From the NCBI RefSeq assembly GCF_040954645.1, contig NC_092803.1, positions 118,499,461 through 118,563,460 of the forward strand: 64,000 nucleotides of DNA, read 5' to 3'. This document shows positions 1 through 10,847 of the stretch, piece after piece (position 1 is the stretch's first letter; each line of letters begins with the position of its first letter). The notes beneath the pieces are model-generated. The model did not search any database and was not told the DNA's origin. It worked only from the letters and a program-made list of their open reading frames with translations. This DNA is from Diabrotica undecimpunctata. Lineage: Eukaryota; Arthropoda; Insecta; Coleoptera; Chrysomelidae. A program made the translations under genes and the position numbers.

Positions 1-649
1 TAAACGAAATAGCAAAATACGAAAGTAATGTACGTGAATCTGACTAAAATTATTTTCTTGTCCCTTTTTAGTTCATGTTACTACCAATTTATTTATTTCC
101 AGCGAACACTTTTTTATTGTAAAAAAATTTAGTTGAATTGTTGACATAAAAATATGAAAGATCAAAAATAACGGTTTAACGTGTCGACGGAAATCATGAG
201 ATATGGTGATAAAAATCGCATTTCATGCTAACAATTTTCTTTTCAAGTAGTGCCAAAGTAGTAAAACGCCTTCTAAATGCTCATAAACTCTCATGGAATG
301 CCCCGTATAACCATTTCGATGTCCATAAACATTGTAAAATCTCGACATCTTACTACTTGGGCGGCGTCATCAACAAATTGGAAAATTAACTGAATGTTGG
401 GCGGCGGTGTTGCTCACTTTGATATGGGACTTCAGTTAGTTTTCGCCATGTCGAAAACTGCGAAACATAAATCACAATCAAATTAATATTTCAATACTAT
501 GTTTTAATAAGTACAGTAATAATGGTATCATATTATTATGTATAGAGTATTGTGGAAATCAATATTTTTATTTTAATATAGTTATAAAGTGAGGATGGTA
601 AAACCCTGAAAGTAAATCAAAATTCGATGTTGAAATCATCGTAATTTCT
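1..649. other. AT-rich DNA, nothing recognised
   Basis: No coding similarity, RNA gene or clear repeat was recognised on either strand. A short GC-richer patch near 360-410 has two 'gggcggcg' clusters, which I could not assign. Confidence 0.6.
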
Positions 650-725
650 TTGAAGAAAATATTTCTGTATCTGATTGACTTAAAAAAAGCATTCTACAGA
701 GTAGGACTCAAAGATGTATTTTGAT
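650..725 (+). pseudogene. Tiny reverse transcriptase fragment (RT motif A)
   Basis: The plus strand reads 'LYLIDLKKAFYRVGLKDV', which resembles the RT motif A block of RTE-like LINEs, where the family pattern is FVD-x-KAFDRV-x-LKDV. The aspartate in 'LIDLKKAF' sits where the first catalytic Asp of the polymerase is expected. The Asp of 'FDRV' is replaced by Tyr, and a stop follows directly. No other RT block is readable nearby, so this is at most a scrap. It could be coincidence because only about 18 residues support it. Confidence 0.4.
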
Positions 726-2079
726 TTTAAAGATTTTAAAGATTATGAAGTCGTTTACTTGTGAATAAAGAATGTTCTGAAATTAGAATCAAACATTCCA
801 GTTATTTTAACCTTTATCCCCATTTTACTATTATAGTGTAAACGTAAAGTTTACCTAAGCAAAATCACTGAGAAGTTAAAGAAATCATCGTCCGTGTTGT
901 CATAATTCTCGTTTTTTTTTTTTTCTGTAGATGATTATGGTGCACCAGTATTCACTATATGCAATATCCACTCCAAAACAGTGACTTCCAGTACTAAGAG
1001 TCATTTCATATGCTAAATATATAATCGTAACATTTCTGGTTTGGGCTTATTTCATTATTATTTTTGGATCCATTAGTGACAGTTGGTGACAGTTCTGTTC
1101 ACGTTTACGTCACGATATCCTAAACTTCCGTTTTTTCAAGTGCCTCTCCTTTCTTATTTTTTTTAGTCAGCTCAATTTCAATGACAATTAATAACGTCTG
1201 CCGGTTATCTATGCACATTCATTAAAAAACCAACCAAGCATTATATGAAATTAAATGGAACAAAGAACAAAATAGAAAGAAAAACCCGAAAATTAGAGGT
1301 TTTGATTTACTTATAAGGATTAAATCATTGGACTCTATTTTGTTAATTAACGTGAGCTGTGTAAAGCAAAAGTAACAAAAGCTTCCAAACGCTTCTTTCT
1401 CTGGCGAATCGACAGACCAAACACAATAATTATTTTATCCGGATTTCCAAAATTCTAATGGTAAATCAGTATTACGAAATACACTATCATTCTGATTTTT
1501 CTCGCAAAACACCGAAACTCTGTAGCGGTGCATTTCCGCGAAAACAATATCGAAAACGCCGGAACCCAATTAACTTCATTTGACTATTTTGTTTTACCAA
1601 TTTTCAAGGGAAAATTGGAAAACATACATCCGCAGTTTCACAGGTAATTTTCACCCTTTTCATTAGATCCACTAACAGAGGCAGCTTTGCTGATTTATAA
1701 TCTACTTCAAGTTTGTTCAAGAGTATAAAGGTATTAAAATAGGAAGATTTACTCACATAATGGAGTACACCTTCACGGCTTCTAGTGGAATTTGTTTTCG
1801 CGATATTATACATTAGTTTTAGGTTATGATGCTTGTTTATTAACACTGGAGAGAATTTTCAATTAGATGAGTACACAAGCTTGTATTTCTAATTATTTAT
1901 TTATTATTTACACATCCAGGAAGAAATTTACTACTTACTAAATTAAAAAAGTGTAGCAAAAAGTTTTTAATAAACCAAGCTGTTTACCTTTTAGCCCTTT
2001 TTCCATTTTTTTGTATTAACGGCAGAAGGGTTTAGGGCAGAAGACAGATTTAATTAATTAAGTTTTAGTAATAATACTT
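726..2079. other. AT-rich DNA, nothing recognised
   Basis: No convincing protein similarity. The 80-codon minus-strand frame at 1604-1846 has no recognisable motif and sits in AT-rich sequence, so I did not call it. Confidence 0.6.
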
Positions 2080-2640
2080 AATAAGAATAAGACTTACTCA
2101 CAATCAATTTATTCTACGACCAACGACCGGTTTCACATACTAAAATTTGCAACGCATCTTTAGGTCAACGGTACATGGTAAACTAAACGTTGAAAATACA
2201 ATAACCCGTATTAGGGTGTTGTCTGGTACAAGAAATATAGCAATTATGCAAATATTATATCTGTGTGATTTATTAAATATTTTAAACTTTGTCAACTGTC
2301 ACCAGTTTACCATAACGGAATTTTAAACTATGTTTTCTCAAACATTAAATAATAAACCTTGTATCGGCATGTAAGTAACATTTATTCAATTTTACTAAAT
2401 CATTTTTCAATTAATTTTTTATTTTATTAATTTAAATTCATATTTAATAAATCATAAATACATAGTATTGACATAATTTCTATATATTTTGTACCAGAGA
2501 GCACCCTGAGACGGGTTATTATATTTCCAGCATTTAGTTTGCCATGTACCGTTGACCTGAAGATGCATAGCAAATTAAAATATGCGAAACCGGTCGTTAG
2601 TGGTAGAATAAATTTATTGTAAGTCTTATTCTTATTTCTT
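2080..2640. repeat. Inverted pair of Penelope-type terminal units
   Basis: The left arm (about 2080-2275) is a diverged reverse complement of the right arm (about 2440-2640). Both carry the signature 'gaaaccggtcg', then a '...tagaataaat' block, and end in a 'taagtctta'-type sequence. The right-hand unit, starting near 2310, recurs in direct orientation at about 22085-22428 with clear colinear similarity, so the plus unit is an interspersed repeat. The left arm adds a second, partial copy head to head with it. Similar 3' ends with a small stem-loop before GAAAC are typical of Penelope-like retroelements, which can carry inverted pseudo-LTR copies. No RT or GIY-YIG coding is visible inside, so this is a terminal remnant. 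Confidence 0.7.
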
Positions 2641-2869
2641 TTTACCTAATCTGTAGGAGAAGCTGAAGATAAGCTGACTAAATATACTTTGAAGTCACGC
2701 AACCAGAATTAATATCCAAAATATGCAGACGCGACGATCCAGATACAACATTGAGCTTTAAGGAGCATGTAATTGAAGTAATTGAGAATCTAAAAACTAG
2801 ACATAACATCGTCCTGAAACTTTCTGACTCGATGTAGTGATCCAGTACTCTCACTTAGGTATCCAAAAC

Positions 2870-3235
2870 GAAAATCCAGTAACGATCCAAAAAATCTATA
2901 AAGTGTTGACGATTCTCTTGTTACCAGAAATGGAATGTGGTTATCTTTAGTGAAAAATCTCGATTCTGTTCAGAGATTCATGATGGACGAGCCAGGGTCA
3001 GAAGCCGAAGTGGTGAAAGACAGATTTTGCGGCACGTGCATCGCACTGTTGGGTTTAGGGTGTGGGCTGGCATCGCTTATAGTTTAAAGTCACCTGTTAT
3101 GTCCGTCAGAGGAAACATGACAGATCAGCGATACGTAGAAGAAATCCGGGAACCTCATCTCATATCCTATCTTCAGATGAACCAATATATACAATTTTTC
3201 AGCAGTATATCTAAGATACAGTGACGATGAAGTTC
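2870..3235 (+). pseudogene. Tc1-like transposase relic (central DDE domain)
   Basis: The plus frame contains blocks typical of a Tc1-family DDE transposase: 'FSEKSRFCSEIHDGRARV' (family FSDESRF...DGR-x-RVWR), then 'GERQILRHVHRT', 'VWAGIAYSLKSP' and 'RGNMTDQRYVEEI', then 'PHLISYLQ'. The first catalytic Asp of the SDESRF block reads Glu here. No 'DNARPH' block with the second Asp is readable downstream, and a stop lies just before the FSEKSRF block. The piece covers roughly the middle third of a 340-residue transposase. No terminal inverted repeats were identified. It is certainly inactive. Confidence 0.75.
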
Positions 3236-4435
3236 TAAGGACTTGTATGATAGTTAATGGAATATGAACAATGAGATGTATACCTGGTGTAGAACTGACT
3301 GCATGCTGTATCAAAGGAGGAATAAAAATTATACAGTTGTATCAAAGTGAATTGGAAAAATTGCTACGATTTAAAGCCGCTGCAGATGTCAAAATAATTA
3401 AAATAGTGCCCAAACTTTAAATGAAGATGTCACAACAATAAGGAGGAGAGGAGGTTTTTAATACAATTTTTGCAGATATTTTTATTATGTTTTTAATTTC
3501 CTATTGAAATTTTTATTTTAAAACTTGTTACAGTTTTGCAAAATGCACAAACTCCAAAACAGAAAAATGTAAATAATTTATGGAAATATATGCCCTATGT
3601 CGCCTATATCCTGTATACATTTCGAAATAAATCATTTCTCGTGTTTATAATTGTTGACAGAGCTATGGAACAATTTATTCTCTTCAAAAAGCCAAATTTT
3701 GATTTGGAATTCGCACTATGTGAATATTCAAAAGTGGAAATAATTTGAAAGATTTGTAGGCAATTTTGAATTTTGTGGATCCATGGAGATATTTCCTTTA
3801 TGTGTCGCTGAACAGAGCGTATAATTTTCCTTAATTAAAAAAATTACAAATACAACGAATGCTGATGCTCAAAAACTGAAAGAACAGCTTTCCGCTTTAT
3901 GGTTTTGCTAACTGCGGCGGTTTTTGGTTAATTAGGGCACTTACACAACAAAAAACATGAAATAGAAAAACAGCAGCTAAAAGGCTAACACTGAAATATT
4001 TATTCATTTTTGTTTTATTTTAAAATTGCTAACCACAATGGCATAGGTACATAAAAATATGAAGGTACGTCAATACAATTATTAATAAGAATTGTTGAAA
4101 AAAGAAAGCAACAATAAAGAAGAACAAAGGGCTAGTAATAAATTACTGCAGAAGGGGTTATAGAAAAGACATTGCTCAAAGTATTAAAATTAAAGAGCAA
4201 ATTAAGGTGAAAACAATTAAATCCGAGGAAGTTATTCTTTAATAACACATTAAACACTTAACGTATAGAAGTAAAATTTTTATAACGAACGTCATTTAAA
4301 ATTATTTACAATATTCAGAAATTCAATTTTTAACGTATCACTGAGAACTGTCAAAAGGATCTAACCTTATATACTTGCTTAATACAATAATAAATATCTA
4401 ACTGTGTTAAACAGTTAGATACTTATAGAATGGCT
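3236..4435. other. AT-rich DNA, nothing recognised
   Basis: No protein similarity or repeat unit was recognised. The 70-codon frame at 3536-3748 lacks any motif and is probably chance. Confidence 0.6.
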
Positions 4436-4439
4436 GCTA

Positions 4440-5510
4440 TCGACCTTTGTTCCGCTACTAAAAACCAAGAACCCCAAACATTGTAATTACTATAGAATAA
4501 TCAGCTTAATGTCACACTTATTAAAAACATTTTTAAAGATTATACATGCAAGAATATTCAGAAAGTGCGAATCGGATATGAGTAATAGACAGTTTGGCTT
4601 TCGTAACGGCTTAGGAACAGCGGAAGCTCTTTATAGTTTCACAACTCTTGCCCAAAAATGTCGAGACCAACAAAAAGATCTTTCCGTTGCGTTTAGAGAC
4701 TATGAGAAAGCTTTCGACAAACTTAAACATAACATTCTCATGGAATGTCTAAAGAGAAAAGGACTCGACAAAAATGACATTAACTTAGTGAGAAATCTCT
4801 ATTGGAACCAACAGGCTGTGGTTCCAACACCATTTTTACATATTAGATGGAAATAGCACGGATGCGCAACAGATAAGTAGAGGAGTGGGACAGGGCTGTG
4901 TACTTTCACCATTACTATTTAATATATATTATTATTAAATAACCGAAGAGTTATTTACGCATGCACTTGAAAACTGTACAAAAGGGATCAAGATAAATGG
5001 TGAAAATATAAATAACATCCGTTATGCTGACGATACAGTCATTATCGCTGAAAGTGAGACAAACCTGCAGACGTTACTAAACACAATTTGTGATACTGGG
5101 GAACAGTTTTTTTTAACAATAAACATAAAGAAAACAAAAACCATGGTTATCAGGCCATTAAGAGGGGCAAAGTGATTACAAGGATCCAGATAAAAAATGA
5201 AGAAATTGATTGAAAGTGGACAAAATAAAATACTTAGGAGTTTGGATTACGGAAGATCTGAATCCGAAATCAGATATTCGCATAATGGACCGATCATATT
5301 ACGAACGAAATGGTGTTGCACAGAATGGGAAGAGACAGAGAACTTTTGACCACCATTAAAAGGCGAAAGACAGCATATTTGGGCACATACCAAAAATGGG
5401 TCTTGGTAGACGACAAATATATCCTGGCTGAAAAACAGAAGATAGAGACGAATTTGCAATGATTATAGCCAACCTTCATTAGTGGAGACGGCACTAGAAG
5501 AAGAACTGTG
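4440..5510 (+). pseudogene. RTE-like LINE reverse transcriptase, internally deleted
   Basis: This is a 5'-truncated non-LTR retrotransposon. It starts within the palm: 'STFVPLLKTKNPKHCNYYR', then 'IISLMSH', 'RQFGFRNGLGTAEALY', motif A 'VAFRDYEKAFDKLKH' and 'RGVGQGCVLSPLLFNIYY'. The catalytic block 'IRYADDTVIIAES' is intact as YADD. A frameshift lies near 4855, and stops occur after NIYY and after 'RPLRGAK'. After 'KIKYLGVWITEDLNPKSD' the text jumps straight to the C-terminal block 'ITNEMVLHRMGRDREL', so the thumb region between them has been lost. The frame then breaks up and ends in 'FAMIIANLH', followed by an AGAAGAAGAA 3' tail. Copies of the same C-terminus occur at 7980, 9165, 24232 and 25435. 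Confidence 0.88.
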
Positions 5511-5985
5511 TTAAAAAATAAGAAATAGGCTATATTCATCAATGCCTTGTGTGACTTCTTGGTTACACAAACACGCCATCAATTAATGTTGATTGTAGCT
5601 CAACTTAACGCTAGAAATCTACACGCAGTTCAACTTTTCGTTACTAGATGTCAGTGTATTCAATTTGTTACTTTAATTCATTCAACAGTTTGGAAGAAAA
5701 GAATAGTATAGCGTTGTGAATTTATGCGTATTAACGAATGTGCAAATTATGGAACCGAGATTTGAGTAAGTAGTTTTATTAGTTGCCTATTAAGACTTTC
5801 CGGCAATTTAAATAATTATTGATATAGTTAAGAAAGTAGGTTATGACATAAAGAATATTACAGGCAACCTCACCCATTAACATAAAATTTACATGAGACT
5901 GAATCACACTGTTACTAAATGGTCACACTAGGCTAATAAGAGATATAATTAATTTTTTATTTACAAGAGAGGTTTGACGCTGCAG
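5511..5985. other. Spacer between LINE tail and piggyBac relic
   Basis: AT-rich spacer with no coding similarity. The piggyBac 5' terminal repeat would be expected near its right side, but I could not define one. Confidence 0.5.
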
Positions 5986-5989
5986 GAAG

Positions 5990-7790
5990 CCTGGATATGG
6001 TTTATGTCGATGACAATGATCTAACCGGCATATATATAAATCCACCTGATCCAAATGTTGTGACTCATGAGGATTCGGCTGACGAGGATAATGGTGGATT
6101 TGTAGATAACCTGTCGCGAAGACAATTATTAGAAGAAGCCGAGCTGGGTTGTTTTGATGGTGCACCAGAATAAAATAGTGTTTTTAATGAGTTTAAAGAC
6201 GAGCAAACACCACGTATGTCATCACTTGATACAGAACCTAATACTAGTTGTTTGAAATCACTAAAGGAAAAAAAATAAAACACTAAAAGAATTTGAATCG
6301 ATGGAGATTTTGTAAAAACATCCTACTTTTCCAAAGCAGACTATTCACAATTTAAAAAAATATGAGCCCTATAAATTTAAGTTGATTTTCGATAACGAAA
6401 TGCTAGGCCATATTTTAGACGAAACATACGCTCTTTTTGTGAACTGTCCTGATCCGAAGATAAATTTGCACGAGCTCAAATGTTTTTTTTTGTATTTTGA
6501 CTGTGTCTGGATACAAGTATCTATCTGGAAAAAGGTTTTATTGGGACAATGGAGCAGACATTTCCAATAAAATGGTGAAGGATTCAATGCGTCGCGACAG
6601 GTTTATCCAAATAATGCGTTTCATGCACTCTGCTGATAATACGCAAATGGATTTAAATGATAAAATATGGAAATTGAGACCAGTAATCAAAAAATTACAG
6701 AGTTCTTTTCTCAAATATTATCAACCAACTGAAAATATGAATTATGATGAGTCGATGGTGAAATATTATGGTCGCCCTAATCTTTCATAATTGTAAACAA
6801 TTCATTAGGGGAAAACTGATAAGATTCGTTTATAAAGTATGGTACCTTAACTCCGAAACTAGTTACCTTATAAAGTTTGAGATATATCAAGGGAAAAATA
6901 CAAATTCGAACGATTTTTACCCACTTGCATTTGGAAAGGCAGCCGCTCCGCTTGTCTCGATGTTGTACACTGCCACAACACAAGCTGCCTTATCAAATCT
7001 ATGAAGATAACCTTTTTACTGGATTCAATTTAATGGTGTATTTAAAGAAAAAGGATATGGTGTCACAGGAACAATAAGAGAGAACAGAATACCACAAGAT
7101 TATGTTGACAAATTGGATGGATAACGCCGTCGTAACAATGACATCAACTTCATATGGTGTGCATCCTATTCAACAAGTAAAACGTTATTCACATTCTGAA
7201 AAAAAAGTTGTCCAAGTTCCTCACCCACATGTTGTTGGAATGTATAATAAGTTTATGGGAGGCACTGATAGAATATATGAGGATTTAACAAGATACCGTA
7301 TAAGTATTTATAATTATATAATTGATGCTGCAGTGCAAAATTCGTGGATACTTTATAAGTGTTCAGGAAGACCGATAACTAATTTGAATTTTCGACGTGA
7401 AATCGCGACTACTTACTCACCTTACCAAATTCAGAAACCTTCCCATTAGACCTGGTAGACCAACAACAAGTAGAAATAGTCTATCTTTTAACAGAATCTC
7501 TGACAACATTAGGTACGATGGTATTAACCATCTCATTATACCTGTTCCTAACAAAAAACGAAGGCGGAAGAAAAATAAAGGGAACATATCCAGAAATAAA
7601 TGCATTTTAACTAACCAAATTAAACTGAGTAATTTAACCAACAGATGCGATGACACAAATTGTAGCTTTTTTACAACGGGCGAGAACGGATCTTCACAAC
7701 TAAATTTCTATGTTTTATTCTACCATTCGTCTTTGAGAAATCATATTCTGTATTGCAAACAAAAGGTACCGACAACAGTGAGGTGAGTAA
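5990..7790 (+). pseudogene. piggyBac-family transposase relic
   Basis: A colinear but broken piggyBac transposase. It begins near 5997 with the acidic N-terminus usual in the family ('MVYVDDNDLTGIYINPPDP', 'EDSADEDNGGFVDNLSRRQL'). It continues through 'SGYKYLSGKRFYWDNGADI', 'KDSMRRDRFIQIMRFMH', '[13 protein letters not shown]', '[12 protein letters not shown]', 'IKFEIYQGK', 'EDNLFTGFNLMVYLK' and 'GTIRENRIP', and then 'MYNKFMGGTDR' and 'AVQNSWILYK'. The Asp-bearing blocks YDES, EDNLFT and GGTDR are all visible in order. At least five frame changes or stops separate them (near 6170, 6490, 6790, 7060 and 7440). The end near 7560-7780 has 'PVPNKKRRRKKN' and a weak Cys-containing tail where the family carries a Cys-rich zinc finger. 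It is non-functional. No TTAA-flanked termini were identified. Confidence 0.9.
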
Positions 7791-7979
7791 ACAACCCCCA
7801 AAGGGCAATTTAGGTTTATTGCCGTATTATATTGTGTATAAGTGCCGCCATTTACTTAAAATAGATGAGTCTTAAACTATTTTCATGGGAAGATATTTAT
7901 ACGGTTAAGTAGCTACAGGGTGAAATCAAATTTTGTTATTTTATAATATTATATTGTACCTACGTACGTGATTCAAAAC

Positions 7980-8084
7980 AACAACCACAAATATTTTCCG
8001 AGCTGCAGTTTGCAAAATACAGATTGGTACGATGGTCGCCAACATCCGAAACGGATAGGCACTACAAGAAGAAGAAGATATTAA
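7980..8084 (+). mobile_element. Short 3' tail of an RTE-like LINE
   Basis: About 100 bp read 'FRAAVCKIQIGTMVANIRNG' and then a stop, followed by an AAGAAGAAGAAG tail. This is the extreme C-terminus of the LINE family whose longer copies lie at 4440, 9165, 24232 and 25435. Severe 5' truncation is normal for LINE insertions. It abuts a Tc1 transposase fragment beginning within about 20 bases, so it may have inserted into that transposon. Confidence 0.8.
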
Positions 8085-8094
8085 CGAAAATTGG

Positions 8095-8340
8095 ACAGGC
8101 TGTAATCACCGAATTTTTGACATGTTACAATGGAAGGTCCCACACTGTTCGGATAATTACAGACTATCTTGAATAGTTAACGATTTAAATCCCATTGAAA
8201 ATATTTGGGTTGAGATGGAGAGGCGTTTACGGAGACATGTGTCGGTTCGCAGACATATTGGTACAGGAATGGGGCAATGTTCCACAGAATGTGATGCAAA
8301 ACATATTCCGTCTTTTTCTATATGTCTTCACTGCCAGAGA
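8095..8340 (+). pseudogene. Tc1-like transposase, C-terminal fragment
   Basis: The plus strand reads 'DLNPIENIWVEMERRLRR', which is the third catalytic block of Tc1 transposases (SPDLNPIE-x-x-W) with the catalytic Glu kept. After a frameshift it reads 'ADILVQEWGNVPQNVMQN', matching the family's C-terminal LVEEWENIPQ-x-x block. The start of the SPD motif is lost. The rest of the transposase is missing upstream, where a LINE tail sits instead. The fragment is too short to compare with the Tc1 relics at 2870 and 59823. Confidence 0.75.
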
Positions 8341-9164
8341 AGAAAATACTGGCTATTATCCATAAATCCCTAATGAGTGTGGGTAATAATTAAGCAATTA
8401 TGATATCCAATATAATTTATTCCAATACCTACTGTTTCCAAAATTTTACATTTTTAATTAACTTTTAGTCATATGCATTTTATAATTGCAGTTTTTAATG
8501 AAAGTATGAACAAAAAGCGGGTATGTTTTTCGACATGCTCATTATTTGACAAATTCCAACTGAAAACATATTCATAATTTTAATCAGCCCAACGCTACAT
8601 TATCACAGACACTAAATGGGAAAGTTATTATTTTGTAATAACATTGGTATAATGTGTTTTAAACCATTTGCACATACATTTTCCAAATACTATTTACCCT
8701 CTCATCAAATAATACTTCACAAAAAACTTGAAATTTGACCCGCCATCAAAATATAATTTCGGGGATGTGTGATTAAATTAGTGCGAAAATGAAGCAATTT
8801 ACATTACCGCTTCAACCATTGCTTTCATTTTGTTGTCGATTAATTGAAAAATTGAATGATTTCGCTTTTGAATTTTTAAACTCAATTCTATTATTTTATA
8901 TTAAAGCAATGACAAGTATTTGCATGACGTGCATTGTTGTTACTACTATCGAATTAAAATTTAATTATAGTATAAAAATATTCCGGTGCTGGATAGATAA
9001 TGAAAAACTAATATTGTGCACGTCAATAAAGTAATTTTAGAAATACGATTTCAGCAATGGACTGGTAAAGCCGGCGTCACACCATCAGAGAGTTAGACTT
9101 ATTTTTACAAAAAAAGTAATGATAGTATTGCTATCCATTGTTTTTATGCAATTGTTCGATATAA
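8341..9164. other. AT-rich DNA, nothing recognised
   Basis: No similarity recognised. The 81-codon plus frame at 8789-9034 shows no domain and is likely chance. Confidence 0.6.
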
Positions 9165-9500
9165 TCTTCTTCTTCTTCAAGTGCCATCTTCGTTCCGAAA
9201 GTTGGCGATCATCAGGGCTATACGTATTTTCGAAACTGCTGACCGAAACAATTCGTTGCTGCTATAGCTATACCATTCCCGTAGATTCTTTAGCCAGGAG
9301 TTTCGTCTTCTTCCTATGGACCTTTTTCCTGCTATTTTCCCTTGCATAATTATTCGAAGCAGGTCATATCTTTCGCCTCTTGTAATGTGTCCCAAGTATT
9401 GCAGTTTTCCTTTTCTTTATTCATTCTTCTCAAGATCTCGACATTTGTGACTCTCTCGACATTTGTGACCTACCAATCTACCCATACTTTTTGGAACCTA
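9165..9500 (-). pseudogene. RTE-like LINE C-terminus
   Basis: The minus strand carries the C-terminal segment of the same LINE family as 4440: 'VTNVEILRRMNKEKE', a frameshift, 'GHITRGERYDLLRIIMQGK', 'GKRSIGRRRNSWLKNL' and 'KIRIALMIANFRNEDG', ending in a CTT-repeat (AAG on the minus strand). A 17-18-base unit near 9435-9472 ('ctcgacatttgtgac') is duplicated in tandem and repeats the VTNVE residues. The RT palm is absent, so the copy is 5'-truncated. Confidence 0.85.
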
Positions 9501-9756
9501 TCTTTATTTCTTTTTGTTTGTTTTAGTTTCCATTCTGTTACTCCACGTTATGTGTATTCTAAGATTATCCTGCCACGTACCCGGCTCAAACTGCATAGTT
9601 TTTGTCAATTATTTTATTAAATCTGTTATTTTAGTTCTGTTTCTATTTATTTCTGATCCTGCCCGCACTTAAATTCCCAGAATTGCTTGTTTTACAAATT
9701 AATGAAGCTTCATTTGGTTAGATATTGTCACCATGCTTTACTCATCGCTGTATGTA
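9501..9756. other. Spacer between LINE pieces
   Basis: No recognisable motif on either strand. Confidence 0.5.
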
Positions 9757-10560
9757 TATTTTAGTTGTTCTTTATCATCCCATTCTACTTGTGTGAAGTC
9801 CTCTAGAACTAAAGTGATGCGTTCTGCACATACGATGACCTCAATATAGCAATTGGGGTCATCCTGAAGGGGGAGAGAAGATATTCTGTTCAATCTAGAA
9901 CTCGCTGGTTTCCCCCGTAAAAAAAAGAAATATGCAATAAATGGAATCTTGATATACGGGGAGAATCAAAACTACCACAAAGTCTGTTAGTATTATATAA
10001 ATGTTTATATATCGTTGCGAAACTGCAACATTAAAGTAAATAGCTTTTGGGGGAATAATGTCGCGTTTGTGAACTCCTGACTGTATTTATATTTTATTGG
10101 TTTTACTTGATTCTTTATCATCCCATTTTTGATATGCTTACAGGTCTTCTGGGATTAAAGTGAATACTTTTGGGGATATATAGTCGCCTTGTCGAACTCC
10201 TCGCTAGATGTCTACTTTATTTTGGTAAAGTTCGGCTTTTAAATATGTGACTTACATTCCTTATGCACGGTCAGAAACAGTAAATATCTATTGGATTACG
10301 ATAAAATTTACATTATCTTGTTTGCCAATTATGTTTCTATTTCGTGTCTCCTTACGTCACAAGTAATTCCAGCTGATTCTCGTCATCCTATTCTACTTGT
10401 TTCCAGACGTCTTCTAAGACTAAAGTAAATAACTTTGGGGAGATATTGTCATTTTGTCGAACTCCTCGCTGTATTAGCATTTTATTATTTCTAGTTGATT
10501 CATAAATCTTAACATGCACCGTAGAGTTTTAATATATTTTTAATGATCTGAATATATAAT
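9757..10560 (-). pseudogene. Three repeated copies of an RT motif block
   Basis: On the minus strand the same LINE RT block occurs three times. The copy at about 10365-10560 reads 'IQRGVRQNDNISPKLFT' then 'LVLEDVWKQVE'. The copy at 10103-10290 reads 'RGVRQGDYISPKVFT'. The third copy is split: its 5' part (by the minus strand) at 10025-10095 reads as a decayed 'GVHKRDIIPPK', and its continuation at 9757-9820 reads 'LVLEDFTQVEWDDKEQ', with about 200 bases between. The family pattern is RGVRQGD-x-ISPKLFTLALEDV, as in the 34375 element. Each block has lost its RT neighbours (no YADD is readable), so this is local duplication or repeated insertion of one segment, not a working gene. Confidence 0.75.
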
Positions 10561-10770
10561 TAAATAAATGATCACTTTTATCAAAAATATTACACTAGTT
10601 CTGTATGTATTACAAGTATTATGACACTAGTAACTACATTAGTTTAAGGAATAATTTGAAATAAGCAAGAACGTAAAAAAATAGTACAAAGAGTAAGTAA
10701 TATTTAGAACTCTGTTAAGACGAATAAAACATTTGCGATCAAATGAACTGAACTCATAAAACAAATTCTA
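10561..10770. other. AT-rich spacer
   Basis: No motif recognised. Confidence 0.5.
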
Positions 10771-10847
10771 GTCGGAACACCAATGAATCTTGTTTCAATT
10801 TGTAATCCAGAGTAGGAAAGTGCCACAACCATAAAGTTTCGATTAAC
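10771..10847. repeat. Dispersed repeat, copy 1
   Basis: A 77-base stretch beginning 'gtcggaacaccaatgaatct' recurs in the same orientation at 19328-19404 with about 85% identity by eye. Read on the minus strand, both copies translate to related peptides (LQIETRFIG and LQIEARFIG), which hints that the source may have been coding. I could not name the family. Confidence 0.6.
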
